A stretch of DNA of 64,000 nt from Stenotrophomonas sp. ATCM1_4 (GTDB taxonomy: Bacteria; Pseudomonadota; Gammaproteobacteria; Xanthomonadales; Xanthomonadaceae). Shown piece after piece: positions 37,568 to 50,815 of the stretch. The DNA lies in assembly GCF_004348115.1 (NCBI RefSeq), contig NZ_QPFB01000001.1, positions 1,846,773-1,910,772 of the forward strand. The letters run 5' to 3'. The position numbers were made by a program, and so were the translations under genes. Below the pieces are notes generated by a model. It worked only from the letters and a program-made list of their open reading frames with translations, was not told the origin of the DNA and searched no databases. Within the stretch, counting starts at the first letter, position 1; each line of letters begins with the position of its first letter.

Positions 37568-38389
37568 TCAGTACATCTCGCGCTGCAGGCCCAGCGTGGC
37601 CAACACCTTGCTGGAGATTTCCTCGATCGAGGTATGCGTGGTGCTCAGGGTCGGGATGCGCTCCATGCGGAACATGGTCTCGGCCGCGGACACTTCCCGC
37701 TTGCAGACCTCGGCGCTGGCGTAACGCGAGTTCGGGCGGCGCTCCTGGCGGATCTGCTGCAGGCGCTCCGGGTCGATGGTCAGGCCGAACAGCTTGTTGC
37801 GGTACGGGCGCAGCCGTGCCGGCAGGCGGTCCTGCTCCAGGTCTTCCTCGGTCAGCGGGTAGTTGGCCGCGCGGATGCCGTAGTGCATCGCCAGGTAGAT
37901 GCAGGTCGGGGTCTTGCCGGCACGCGAGACCGCCACCAGCACCACGTCGGCCTCGTCGTAGTTCACGGCGATGCCGTCGTCATGGCTGAGCGCGAAGTTC
38001 ATCGCGTTGATGCGGCGGTGGTAGGTGTCGAAATCGACCATGCCGTGGGCCTGGCCGACCTTGGAATGGCGGGTCGCGTTCAGCTCCTGCTCCAGGGGGC
38101 CGATGAACGGCTTGAACACGTCCAGCACCAGCGCCCCGCTCTCCTCCAGGATCAGCCCCAGGCTGGAATCCACGCAGGAGCTGACCACGATCGGGCGCAC
38201 CTGGTAGCGCTCCCCGGCGGCCCGGATCCGGGCCGCGGCGTCATGGGCTTTGTCCGCATCGTCGACAAAGGACATCCGGTCCGTGACAAAGCTGAACCCG
38301 GTGAACTGGGTGAGGAGGCTGTGGCCCACGGTTTCGGCAGTGATGCCGGTACCGTCGGAAACGTAGAAAACCGGCCGAATTGCCGACAT
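37568..38389 (-). CDS. ppsR: PEP synthase regulatory protein (bifunctional kinase/pyrophosphorylase)
   Basis: The 273-residue DUF299 protein has the P-loop [15 protein letters not shown] near residue 153 and begins [20 protein letters not shown]. It uses ADP to phosphorylate and inactivate PpsA at a conserved Thr, and reverses this with phosphate. ATG 38389 has AAGGA seven bases upstream. It is divergent from its target gene ppsA across 195 bp, the usual arrangement. Confidence 0.94.
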   Translation of the reverse strand: MSAIRPVFYVSDGTGITAETVGHSLLTQFTGFSFVTDRMSFVDDADKAHDAAARIRAAGERYQVRPIVVSSCVDSSLGLILEESGALVLDVFKPFIGPLEQELNATRHSKVGQAHGMVDFDTYHRRINAMNFALSHDDGIAVNYDEADVVLVAVSRAGKTPTCIYLAMHYGIRAANYPLTEEDLEQDRLPARLRPYRNKLFGLTIDPERLQQIRQERRPNSRYASAEVCKREVSAAETMFRMERIPTLSTTHTSIEEISSKVLATLGLQREMY

Positions 38390-38461
38390 GCGCGATCCTT
38401 TCGTCTGTAAGTTTCGACCCTGCCCCGGGTGGGGGTCAGGCCCCTGTCCCGGAAAAGACAA

Positions 38462-38493
38462 GCACAAGACAAAGTATTGTCACAAGCTTGTGC
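38462..38493. promoter_or_regulatory. Palindromic sites in the ppsR/ppsA divergent promoter
   Basis: The 12-bp palindrome CACAAGCTTGTG lies at 38481-38492. An extra GCACAAG copy at 38462-38468 pairs with CTTGTGC at 38487-38493. The position between divergent genes suggests an operator. No regulator is recognised, and -35/-10 elements are only weakly visible. Confidence 0.4.
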
Positions 38494-38584
38494 GGGTACG
38501 GTGTGCACTGCATCATATTGGCTTCTTCCTACGGACGTGGCCATCCAAGCCCGGCTAGGGCGATGGCCTAACGGAGCATCGCGC

Positions 38585-40960
<2,376 letters not shown>

Positions 40961-40980
40961 TCCAGCGGTTGGCTGCATGA

Positions 40981-41010
40981 ACAAAACCCCGCCAAGGCGG
41001 GGTTTTGTTT
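40981..41010 (+). terminator. Rho-independent terminator of ppsA
   Basis: ACAAAACCCCGCC pairs with GGCGGGGTTTTGT, followed by TT on the plus strand; the A-run on the 5-prime side makes it functional in both directions. It lies 20 bases after the ppsA stop. Confidence 0.92.
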
Positions 41011-41108
41011 TGGACGGGCGAAGAGAGGCGAAGCCCTTCCCCACCTCCCTTCGCCCTGCAGGAGAGGGCACGCAGGCCAGGACACATTCCCGGCCCTGCC
41101 GACACGGC

Positions 41109-41960
41109 TCACCCCTGCATGTGCCCCGCCAGCGACTGGTATGCCAGGCGCACCGGCTCGAAGCCGTAGGTCTTCTCCAGGCGCCTGACGATGAAATGGC
41201 CGCGCGCCATGTCCTGGTAGTAACTCACGAACATGGTGTTCAAGGTGGCGCCGGCCACCGCGCCGATCACCGGCACGGCCTGTGCGGCGAACTTCTCCGA
41301 AACCACCACGCCGAACCGTGCGACGACCTTCTCCACGATCTTGGCCAGCCACTTGCCGGCTTCCTTGGGCCCGATCCCCAACCCCAGGCCGTGACCCTTG
41401 ACCGCGCTACCAGCCAGCTCCGCCGAGAAATGCCGCATCAGCTCCGTGGTGAAGCCGCGGGTCATGTAGTAGCCGGTCTCGCTGGCATCGTCCTTGCCAC
41501 TGTTGCCGCCCAGCGCGAATACCTCCAGGCATGCCTGGCGCGTGGCGAAATCGTTCAGGTCGAAGCCTTCGCTGCGGGCGATGTCGGCGACCGCGCGCAT
41601 GATGATGGTCGTCGACAACGGCAGCTCGATGGCCAGCGTCATCAGGCCACCCGCCCCACCGACGGCTCCGGACGCGGCCGCCGCCAGCTTGTGCAGCCGT
41701 GGCGAGGCGCGCTTGCCTGGCTGCGTGCGGTCCATGGTCAGCAGCGCGGCCTGCGCGGCCTTGTACAAGGCCGCCTCGGTGACGCTCTGGATGCGCGAGG
41801 ACACTGCATTGGGCAATTTGCGCACCGCGAACTCCAGCGGCGCGCCGACCACGTTGGCCATCCGCGCGGTCAGGGTCGGCGCCTCCAGCAGGGCCACCGC
41901 GCGTTGCAGGTCGGCCATGTCCTGCGGATGGTCCTGCACGCGCAGCGACAGCTCGTTCAT
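41109..41960 (-). CDS. EcsC family protein
   Basis: The 283-residue product has Gly-rich hydrophobic stretches (AAAASGAVGGAGGLMTLAIELPLS near residue 95, VPVIGAVAGATLNTMFVSYYQDMA near residue 235) and the DIARSEGFDL and CLEVFALGG blocks typical of EcsC proteins. These are membrane-associated and of unclear function. It ends the minus-strand run orn-ecsC and starts 4 bp after the orn stop. Confidence 0.9.
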   Translation of the reverse strand: MNELSLRVQDHPQDMADLQRAVALLEAPTLTARMANVVGAPLEFAVRKLPNAVSSRIQSVTEAALYKAAQAALLTMDRTQPGKRASPRLHKLAAAASGAVGGAGGLMTLAIELPLSTTIIMRAVADIARSEGFDLNDFATRQACLEVFALGGNSGKDDASETGYYMTRGFTTELMRHFSAELAGSAVKGHGLGLGIGPKEAGKWLAKIVEKVVARFGVVVSEKFAAQAVPVIGAVAGATLNTMFVSYYQDMARGHFIVRRLEKTYGFEPVRLAYQSLAGHMQG

Positions 41961-41964
41961 GGCC

Positions 41965-42540
41965 TCAGTCCGCGGTCGGCAGGCCGGCCAAGGCCCCCAT
42001 GAACTGGCGGTAGTGGCGCAGTTCGGCGATGGAGTCGTGCACGTCGCTCAGTGCGGTATGGCTGGAGGTCTTGGTCACGCCGCCGGCCACGGTCGGCGCC
42101 CAACGCTTGGCCAGCTCCTTGAGGGTGGACACGTCCAGGTTGCGGTAGTGGAAGTAGCGCTCCAGGCGCGGCATCTGGCGATGCAGGAAGCGACGGTCCT
42201 GGCAGATCGAATTGCCGCACATCGGCGATGCGCCGGCCTTGATCCACTCCTGCAGGAACACGATGGTCTGTGCCTCGGCCTGGCCGAGCGAGGTGGTGCT
42301 GTCCAGCACCCGCTGCCACAGGCCCGAGCGCTGGTGCTGGTTGCGGTTCCACTCGTCCATGGCCTCCAGCGTGGCCAGCGGATGCGAGATGGCGAACTCC
42401 GGCCCTTCTGCCAGCACGTTGAGCTGTGCGTCGGTGACCACCGTGGCGATCTCGATGATCGAATCGTTGTCCGTGTCGAGCCCGGTCATCTCCAGGTCGA
42501 TCCAGATCAACCGGTCATTGCCTGCACTGTTGTCCGCCAT
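41965..42540 (-). CDS. orn: Oligoribonuclease
   Basis: The 191-residue DEDDh exonuclease has [11 protein letters not shown] (DxE), [20 protein letters not shown], and a C-terminal [18 protein letters not shown] with the catalytic His and Asp. It degrades 2-5 nt RNAs, including pGpG from c-di-GMP turnover, which is relevant because a diguanylate cyclase is nearby. ATG 42540 is the standard start; the longer frame to 42615 is rejected. Confidence 0.96.
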   Translation of the reverse strand: MADNSAGNDRLIWIDLEMTGLDTDNDSIIEIATVVTDAQLNVLAEGPEFAISHPLATLEAMDEWNRNQHQRSGLWQRVLDSTTSLGQAEAQTIVFLQEWIKAGASPMCGNSICQDRRFLHRQMPRLERYFHYRNLDVSTLKELAKRWAPTVAGGVTKTSSHTALSDVHDSIAELRHYRQFMGALAGLPTAD

Positions 42541-42627
42541 GTCATGCCTCTTGCTGGGGGCCGGCGACGGGTGCGCTGGCCGGAATACGAAGCGCACATG
42601 ATACGCCGGCACCACCGGCCGGCCGCG

Positions 42628-43131
42628 TCAAAGGTCGCCAAGCCCTAGCAGTGGCCGGCCGCGCTTGGCACGGAAGTAATTGGTCAGGCGCAGGCTGGCA
42701 TCGGCTGCCAGCACCCCGCCGTGCACCTGCACGCGATGGTTGTGGCGCGGGTCGCCCACCAGGTCGAACACGCTGCCGCAGGCGCCGGTCTTGGGGTCGG
42801 CGGCGGCGAACACCAACCGCGCGATCCGCGCGTGCACCAGCGCCATCGCACACATCGCGCACGGTTCCAGCGTCACGTACAGGGTGCTGCCGATCAACCG
42901 GTGGTTGCCCAGCCGCTTGCCCGCCGCGCGCATCGCCACGATCTCGGCATGCGCGCTCGGGTCATGGCTGGCGATGTTGAGGTTCCATCCCTCGCCCAGC
43001 AGTTCGCCGTCCGCACCGACCAGCACCGCCCCCACCGGGATCTCGTCGAACTCCCGTTGTGCACGATCGGCCAAGGCCAAGGCGTGGCGCATCCAGTGTT
43101 CGTCATCGCGGGAGGAATCGGTCGGGGACAT
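42628..43131 (-). CDS. tadA: tRNA-specific adenosine deaminase
   Basis: The 167-residue product has the zinc-deaminase motifs HAE ([12 protein letters not shown]) and PCxxC ([17 protein letters not shown]), plus [14 protein letters not shown] and [12 protein letters not shown], as in TadA. It makes inosine at position 34 of tRNA-Arg(ACG). ATG 43131 ([20 protein letters not shown]) is chosen over the TTG at 43146. It stands 87 bp upstream of orn. Confidence 0.93.
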   Translation of the reverse strand: MSPTDSSRDDEHWMRHALALADRAQREFDEIPVGAVLVGADGELLGEGWNLNIASHDPSAHAEIVAMRAAGKRLGNHRLIGSTLYVTLEPCAMCAMALVHARIARLVFAAADPKTGACGSVFDLVGDPRHNHRVQVHGGVLAADASLRLTNYFRAKRGRPLLGLGDL

Positions 43132-43243
43132 CGTGGCAACGGTCAAGGCATGGCATCAGTGCGGGGATGGGGGCAGAGGATAAGGCGTCCCCGCCTGCCG
43201 CGCGACGGGCAGCCATCCCGGGCCTGAACCCGCCCCGTCCTGC

Positions 43244-44818
43244 TCAGGCACCGCGCACGGACGCGGCATCGCTGCCCGACGGGCGCATGGAAACCCGGTT
43301 CCTGCCGCCGCGCTTGGAGGCGTACAGCATCTCGTCGGCGGTCTTCAGCACCGCCTCGATGTCGAAGCTGCTCTGCGGCCAGTTCGCCACGCCCAGGGAA
43401 ACGGTGATGCTACCGACCCTGGGAATCTTCATTTCCTCCACCGCCCGGCGCAGGCGTTCGGCCACCTGCGTCGCGGTTGCCAGCGTGGTGGACGGCAGCA
43501 GGATCAGGAACTCCTCGCCCCCCACGCGCAGCGGCACGTCGTAGGCACGGCAGGCTTCACGCATGCGTTGCGCCAGGCAGCGCAGGGCCTCGTCGCCGGC
43601 GTCATGGCCGTAGGTGTCGTTGACGGCCTTGAAGTGATCGATGTCCAGGGAAATCACCGAGAAGGTGTTCGCCTGGCTCTCGAAGGTCCTCAGCGCATCG
43701 TCCATGCGCCGGCGATTGCCCAGCTGGGTCAACGGATCGGTCGCGGTGTCCTCGCGCAGCTTGGAGAAGCTCTTCTGGATGGCATCGATGCCCATCAGCA
43801 TCGCCTTCTTCAGCTCCCGCGATTCGAAGTACCAGGACTTCACCGAACGGATGTCCCCGGCCGAGGCCGGGTCGTCCATCTTGCGGGCACCATCGGCGAG
43901 CAGGCGCAACGGCCGCGAGATCAGGCGCGCGCTCCAGAGCAGGAATGCCAGGGTGAGCAGCATCGCCGGCAACGCCTTGTACAGCGTCGACTGCATCAGC
44001 TCGGTGAGCGGCGCCAGGGTCGCCGCCTGCGGACGCTGGGCGACGATGCCCCAACCGGTCGACGCCACCGGCGCATAGCCGGCCAGCATGCTCACGCCAT
44101 GCGAGTTGACGGCAGCGCCCTTGCCGGACTCGCCGGCGGCGACGCGGTCGACCACCGCATTGTTCTGCACGAAATCACCGATCCGCTGCGGATCCGGGTG
44201 ATAGATGATGCGTTTCTGCCGGTCGACCACGAACAGGTACGAACCATCGATGTAGAAATGCTGGCCCAGCAGCCGGTCCAGGATGTTTTCCTTCTGCAGG
44301 TAGATGGCGCCACCCACCGCGCCCAGGTACTGCCCGGCCGGGGACACGATCGGGTGGTTGATGAAGACGATGAAGTTGCCGGTCGCCGACTGGTACGGTG
44401 CGCTGATCAGCGGCCGCTTCTCGCGCAGCGCCGCCTTCACCGCTTCGCTGTTCAACACCCTGCCCTGCAGCCCGAGCGCCTCTGGCGACGTGGCCAGCAC
44501 CTTGCCGGTGGCATCGAAGATCGTGATCGAGTTGAAGCTCTTGCTCATCATCCGCAGCCGCGTGGCCTCGCCACCCAGGCGACCCACGTCGTCCATCTGC
44601 GTTGCCAGCAGTTGAGCGGTGTACGCCAGCTGCAACTGCGAGGCCTGGAGGAAATCCTCCGTGCTCTTGGCCAGCTTGCTCGCATACGCGTAGTTGCTGT
44701 CCAGCGTCGCGTCCATCAGCTGCTGGCGCTGGACCGTATAGCTTGCATAGAACGTATTGGCGAACGGCACCAGTGCTCCGAGGAAGGTGAGCACCAGGAT
44801 GAGCTTTCGTAAATCCAT
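43244..44818 (-). CDS. Diguanylate cyclase with a periplasmic Cache sensor
   Basis: The 524-residue protein starts MDLRKLILVLTFLGALVPFA, with a first membrane segment. A double Cache-type periplasmic domain follows (about residues 35-275, with YLFVVDRQKRIIYHPDPQR), then a second membrane segment near 285-305, a HAMP-like linker and a GGDEF domain. The active site is GGEEF. An inhibitory I-site RAYD lies five residues upstream, so it should be an active cyclase with product feedback. ATG 44818 is used rather than the TTG at 44827. It has a long structured leader. Confidence 0.93.
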   Translation of the reverse strand: MDLRKLILVLTFLGALVPFANTFYASYTVQRQQLMDATLDSNYAYASKLAKSTEDFLQASQLQLAYTAQLLATQMDDVGRLGGEATRLRMMSKSFNSITIFDATGKVLATSPEALGLQGRVLNSEAVKAALREKRPLISAPYQSATGNFIVFINHPIVSPAGQYLGAVGGAIYLQKENILDRLLGQHFYIDGSYLFVVDRQKRIIYHPDPQRIGDFVQNNAVVDRVAAGESGKGAAVNSHGVSMLAGYAPVASTGWGIVAQRPQAATLAPLTELMQSTLYKALPAMLLTLAFLLWSARLISRPLRLLADGARKMDDPASAGDIRSVKSWYFESRELKKAMLMGIDAIQKSFSKLREDTATDPLTQLGNRRRMDDALRTFESQANTFSVISLDIDHFKAVNDTYGHDAGDEALRCLAQRMREACRAYDVPLRVGGEEFLILLPSTTLATATQVAERLRRAVEEMKIPRVGSITVSLGVANWPQSSFDIEAVLKTADEMLYASKRGGRNRVSMRPSGSDAASVRGA

Positions 44819-44939
44819 GAGATCCAACGCGAACGTGTGACGGGTATTGCCGCGGCTTTCGCTCGAATCCCCGGGTGCGCAGCCCCCTGCCCGGAACGGC
44901 GCATTCTACCGATCCACTTCCCTGTGGGCGATGTCAGCC

Positions 44940-45115
44940 CCGTCATCGGCCTGCCGCCTTCCCAGGCGGGCCTGGAGGGATACCCGCGGCACGCGGGAGG
45001 CGCCGGCACCCAAGAGCCGGTTCACGACGAGCCTTGCGGGCGTCTCGCGCCATGTTTTGGGCCACGGCGGCCGGCGCACTGGAGTTTGGGCTCGCAGCGC
45101 AGAGGCCCTCCCGGT
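44940..45115 (-). other. GC-rich structured leader upstream of the diguanylate cyclase
   Basis: The 534-bp gap 44819-45352 has no supportable gene. On the minus strand it contains nested complementary segments (CGAGCC...GGCTCG enclosing GCGCC...GGCGC) and a further CCGGC...GCCGG hairpin, which could form a folded RNA. It shares only scattered bases with c-di-GMP riboswitches (AAAC, GACGC, GCAA), so it is not assigned to that class. Confidence 0.3.
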
Positions 45116-45317
45116 GAAAAGAGGGCTGGCGGCACATGGCCGCCACCGACAATAGTACATCCGGCATCGCCACGCACGTCACATGAATAGACATTTGCTG
45201 ACGCGCAGCTGCAAGACGCAGGACAGGCCAGGACAATCGCCAGACAAGAATCCCGCCCCGCACGGGTGCCACCCAGGCCAGCGATGGCGCTCGACGGCAG
45301 CGTGTACGACTGACAGC

Positions 45318-45340
45318 AAAAAGCCGCTGCAGGCAGCGGC
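45318..45340 (-). terminator. Rho-independent terminator of tRNA-Ser
   Basis: On the minus strand GCCGCTGC and GCAGCGGC form a stem followed by TTTTT, 13 bases after the tRNA 3-prime end. Confidence 0.88.
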
Positions 45341-45352
45341 TCTCGGGAAGCT

Positions 45353-45442
45353 TGGCGGACAGAGTGGGATTCGAACCCACGGAAGGTTTGACCCTTCGCC
45401 GGTTTTCAAGACCGGTGCCTTAAACCGCTCGGCCATCTGTCC
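45353..45442 (-). tRNA. tRNA-Ser (anticodon TGA)
   Basis: The minus strand gives a 90-nt class II tRNA. The acceptor stem GGACAGA pairs with TCTGTCC, followed by GCCA. The anticodon loop CTTGAAA gives TGA, reading UCA. A long variable arm follows (GAAGGGTCAAACCTTC) and the T-loop GGTTCGAATCC. Confidence 0.96.
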
Positions 45443-45511
45443 ATTGATCAGGTCCCGCGCTCCGGCATGCGGATCGGGGCGCGCATTCTCGCATGCCCGT
45501 CCGTTTTTTGC

Positions 45512-46504
45512 TCAACCGGCCTCGATCGCCAGCGCGCCTGCGGTGGAGGCACGGATCTTTTCCTTGGCACGTTCGCAGGCGCCACCGCAATCCAGCCGCG
45601 AGGCTTCCAGCTGTGGCGGCAGGTGCTCGGCTAGGAAGTCGATGAACACGCGCACCGCCGGCAGCAGGCCGCGGCGGGAGGCGAACACGGCGTGGCAGAT
45701 GCCCTGCGGCAGCGACCAGTCCGGCAACACCACTTCCAGCTCGCCGTTGCGCACCGCGTCGGCGCAGACGGTCTCCGGCAGCATCGTGATCCCGTATCCG
45801 TCCTTGACCATCGACTGCAGCAGCGGGAAGTCGAAGCCGGCCACGCGCGGCTGCAGGTCCACGCGGCGCACCTCGCCACCGGGCCCATGCAGCTCCCAGC
45901 GCTGGCGCGCCTCGTCCTCGCTGATGCTCATGGTGACGTGGTTGGCCAGGTCTTCCGGCGCGGTCGGTCGGCCGGCCTTGTCCAGGTAGGCCGGGCTGGC
46001 CACCAGCAACTCCTGCACCTGGCCGAAGCTGCGCATCACCAGGCTGCCATCGTCGTCCAGGCGCGAGCGCACGCGCAGGGCGACGTCGTAGCCCTCATTG
46101 ATGATGTCCACCCGGCGGTTGCTGATGTTCAGCTGCAGCCGCACCTTGGGGTACTGCTCCAGGAACTTCGGCAGCAGCCTGGGCAGCTGCATCTGCGCCA
46201 GCGACACCGGCACGCTCGCACGGACCAGGCCACGCGGTTCGGCACTGAGCCGGTCCACCACCTCGCGGGCGGCCTGCGCCTCGGTCAGCATCGTCTGGGC
46301 ATGCCGATGCACGCTCATGCCGACGTCGGTGACCGCGAAACGTCGCGTCGAACGCTGCAGCAAGCGCACGCCCAGATCGGTTTCCAGCTGGCTGATGCGC
46401 CGGCTCAGGCGTGACTTGGGGATGCCCAGGGCGCGCTCGGCCGCCGCAAAACCGCCGTGGTCCACGACCATTGCGAAGTAATAGAGGTCGTTGAGGTCCT
46501 GCAT
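45512..46504 (-). CDS. LysR family transcriptional regulator
   Basis: The 330-residue protein has an N-terminal winged HTH (FAAAERALGIPKSRLSRRIS near residues 19-38) and a LysR substrate-binding domain (ASVPVSLAQMQLPRLLPKFL). A C-terminal extension of about 25 residues with Cys (LDCGGACERAKEK) exceeds the usual 300. The co-inducer is unknown. The upstream gap of 210 bp has no divergent gene that would indicate a target. Confidence 0.9.
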   Translation of the reverse strand: MQDLNDLYYFAMVVDHGGFAAAERALGIPKSRLSRRISQLETDLGVRLLQRSTRRFAVTDVGMSVHRHAQTMLTEAQAAREVVDRLSAEPRGLVRASVPVSLAQMQLPRLLPKFLEQYPKVRLQLNISNRRVDIINEGYDVALRVRSRLDDDGSLVMRSFGQVQELLVASPAYLDKAGRPTAPEDLANHVTMSISEDEARQRWELHGPGGEVRRVDLQPRVAGFDFPLLQSMVKDGYGITMLPETVCADAVRNGELEVVLPDWSLPQGICHAVFASRRGLLPAVRVFIDFLAEHLPPQLEASRLDCGGACERAKEKIRASTAGALAIEAG

Positions 46505-46658
46505 GAATTGATCCCAGAATTGGAACGAATCATCGAATTCAAACAGCTTTGTCCTGATTTTACAAATCAGACCTCAAACAGTCCTATTTAAGCAACCCCA
46601 TCCCGCCGCGCAGCGTTCCAGAAATGCTTACGGTTCAATATGTTCCGTTCAGGCCACG

Positions 46659-46681
46659 AAAAAGCCCGCCATGCGGCGGGC
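46659..46681 (-). terminator. Rho-independent terminator of serS
   Basis: On the minus strand GCCCGCC and GGCGGGC form a stem with a 4-base loop followed by TTTTT. It lies 33 bases after the serS stop. Confidence 0.9.
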
Positions 46682-46714
46682 TGTTCCGGAATCGGCCAGA
46701 TGCGCAACGCGCCG

Positions 46715-48758
<2,044 letters not shown>

Positions 48759-48856
48759 GCTGAACCATCGCCCGCGCCAGGGCGATGGGTTTAAGCCCGG
48801 CTCACCGCCGGCGGACCAGACTGGCGGCGTCGATTCACTACCGAGACGCCCCGTCG

Positions 48857-49366
48857 ATGTCCAGCATCCCGCATGACCAAACCAGTGCAGACACCACCGG
48901 CCGCGGCACCCATGCCGTGGCCGGTTGGCTGTGGGCGTTGCTGGCGGCTGGGATGCTGGCGTTGCTGCTGCTGATGGGATGGCAGGCAACGCATCCGGCC
49001 GTATTGATCGAAGCCGTGCCCCCGGCCATGCCGGCGGCCAGCCCGCCCCTGGCAGCCAAGCCGCAACCCGCACCGGCGGTGATCGACATGGACGCCGAAC
49101 CGATCGTCGGCAACCCGATGCCGCGCTATCCGGCCGACTTGCTTGATGCGGGCATCGAAGGCGACGTGATCGCGCGCCTGCAGATCGACAGCAGCGGCCG
49201 GGTGACCGATGCCGTCATCGTTTCGCACCAGGGCCAGCAGGACGTACGGCTGGACCAGGCCGCCATCGAAGCCCTGCTGCAATGGCGCTTCCACCCTGCC
49301 CTGCGCGAAGGCAAGGCCATCGCCAGCGTCGTGCAGGTCCCGGTGGAGTTCAGGACCGGGCGCTGA
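48857..49366 (+). CDS. TonB-like energy transducer (second, short copy)
   Basis: The 169-residue product has a membrane segment (WLWALLAAGMLALLLLMGWQ) near residues 24-43, a shorter linker, and a TonB C-terminal domain (MPRYPADLLDAGIEGDVIAR, AIEALLQWRFHPALREGKAI). It is shorter than its neighbour, suggesting a reach limited to a thinner gap or a different partner. It overlaps the 3-prime end of aroA by 17 bp in convergent orientation. Confidence 0.85.
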   Translation: MSSIPHDQTSADTTGRGTHAVAGWLWALLAAGMLALLLLMGWQATHPAVLIEAVPPAMPAASPPLAAKPQPAPAVIDMDAEPIVGNPMPRYPADLLDAGIEGDVIARLQIDSSGRVTDAVIVSHQGQQDVRLDQAAIEALLQWRFHPALREGKAIASVVQVPVEFRTGR

Positions 49367-50663
49367 GCCCGAAGCCAGCGCCGCTGGCCAACTGGTCGAA
49401 GCCCGGGAACGACGTCGCCACATTGGCCACGTCATTGATGCGCACCTCGCCGGTGCTCAGCTGGCCGGCAATGGCGAATGCCATCGAGATGCGATGGTCA
49501 CCATGGCTTTCGATGGTGCCACTGCCCAGCACGCCACCGTGGATGGTCGCGCCGTCATCGGTTTCGTCCACGCGCAGGCCCAAGGTGCGCAGGCCGGTGG
49601 CCATCGCCGCCAGGCGGTCGGATTCCTTGACCCGCAGCTCGGCCGCGCCGGTCACCACGGTCTGTCCTTCTGCCGCCGCCGCGGCGACGAACAGCGCCGG
49701 GAACTCATCGATCATGTCCGGCACCACGGCTTCGGGAATCTGCGCGCCCTTCAGCGGTGCATGACGCACGACCAGATCCGCCACGGCTTCGCCACCGTGC
49801 TCGGCGTGGTTTTCCTCGGTGATGTCCGCGCCCATCAGGCGCAACGCGGTCAGCAGGCCGGTCCGGCGCGGGTTCAACCCCACCGAACGCAGGCGCACTT
49901 CCGAACCCGGGATGATGCTGGCCGCCACGATGAAGAACGCCGCCGAGGAGAAGTCCGCCGGCACCGCGATATCGGTCGCGCGCAGGCGCTGGCCACCACG
50001 CAGGCGCGCCTTGCCCGGTTCGAAGTCGATCTCCACGCCGAACGCACGCAATATGCGCTCGGTGTAGTCGCGGGTAGGGTGCGGCTCGACCACGGTGGTT
50101 TCGCCCTGCGCGTACAGGCCAGCCAGCAGCAGCGCCGACTTGACCTGGGCACTGGCCACCGGCAGTTCGTAGTGAATGCCCTGCAACGTCTGGCCACCGT
50201 GGATATGCAACGGCGGGGTGCCGTCGTCCTGAGTGTCGATGCGGGCGCCCATCTGCGCCAGCGGCACGGTCACCCGGCGCATAGGGCGCCTGGTCAGCGA
50301 TTCGTCGCCCACCAGGGTGCTGTCGAACGGCTGCGCGGCCAACAGGCCGGCGAGCAGGCGCATGCCGGTGCCAGCATTGCCGCAGTCCAGCTCGCGTTGC
50401 GGGGCTTTCAGGCCATCCACGCCCACGCCGTGCACGATGCGCTGCGACGGTGACGGGGTTTCAAAGCGCACGCCCATTTCGGCGAAGATGGCCGCCGTGG
50501 CGCGGGTGTCCTCGCCTTCCAGGAAGCCGTCGATGTGCGAGACGCCATCGGCCAGCGCGGCGAACATCACCGAGCGGTGCGAGACCGACTTGTCGCCGGG
50601 AATGGTCAAGGTGCCCTGCAGGGCCGATCCTTTGCGTGCAATCCAGTAAGGCTGGGAACTCAT
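49350..50663 (-). CDS. aroA: 3-phosphoshikimate 1-carboxyvinyltransferase (EPSP synthase)
   Basis: The 437-residue enzyme joins shikimate-3-phosphate and PEP in the sixth step of the shikimate pathway. Motifs include PGDKSVSHRSVMFAALADG near residue 22, FLEGEDTRATAAIF near residue 47, LDCGNAGTGMRLLAGLL near residue 93, and DEFPALFVAAAAAEGQT near residue 315. The GDKSxSHR and LLEGED-type blocks are closer to class II enzymes than to E. coli. It follows pheA and serC on the same strand. Confidence 0.95.
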   Translation of the reverse strand: MSSQPYWIARKGSALQGTLTIPGDKSVSHRSVMFAALADGVSHIDGFLEGEDTRATAAIFAEMGVRFETPSPSQRIVHGVGVDGLKAPQRELDCGNAGTGMRLLAGLLAAQPFDSTLVGDESLTRRPMRRVTVPLAQMGARIDTQDDGTPPLHIHGGQTLQGIHYELPVASAQVKSALLLAGLYAQGETTVVEPHPTRDYTERILRAFGVEIDFEPGKARLRGGQRLRATDIAVPADFSSAAFFIVAASIIPGSEVRLRSVGLNPRRTGLLTALRLMGADITEENHAEHGGEAVADLVVRHAPLKGAQIPEAVVPDMIDEFPALFVAAAAAEGQTVVTGAAELRVKESDRLAAMATGLRTLGLRVDETDDGATIHGGVLGSGTIESHGDHRISMAFAIAGQLSTGEVRINDVANVATSFPGFDQLASGAGFGLSARS

Positions 50664-50778
50664 GCGGGCTCTCTAAACGTTCTTTTCTTCCCGGCGCCAT
50701 GCGGGAAGCGGGGGACTGAAGGCGGATCAACGGTCACGGGCTGGAACTGCCCCACCCGCCCCTCGGGCACCTTCCCCC

Positions 50779-50800
50779 GCCTGGGGGAAGGGACAGGTCT
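50779..50800. repeat. Palindromic element between aroA and pheA
   Basis: CTTCCCCC and GGGGGAAG form an 8-bp stem around a short loop in the 152-bp gap between pheA and aroA. It matches the CCTTC...GAAGG class of intergenic repeats seen at 62398-62603. Confidence 0.45.
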
Positions 50801-50815
50801 GCGTCCGGGACGCGA

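Noticed and set aside
44860..45130. c-di-GMP riboswitch upstream of the GGDEF gene
   Set aside because: AAAC, GACGC and GCAA segments are present, but the order, spacing and P3 region do not fit the GEMM consensus.
44837..45190. 117-codon plus-strand frame between the GGDEF gene and tRNA-Ser
   Set aside because: Low-complexity Pro/Gly/Arg-rich composition, no ribosome-binding site, no recognisable motif.
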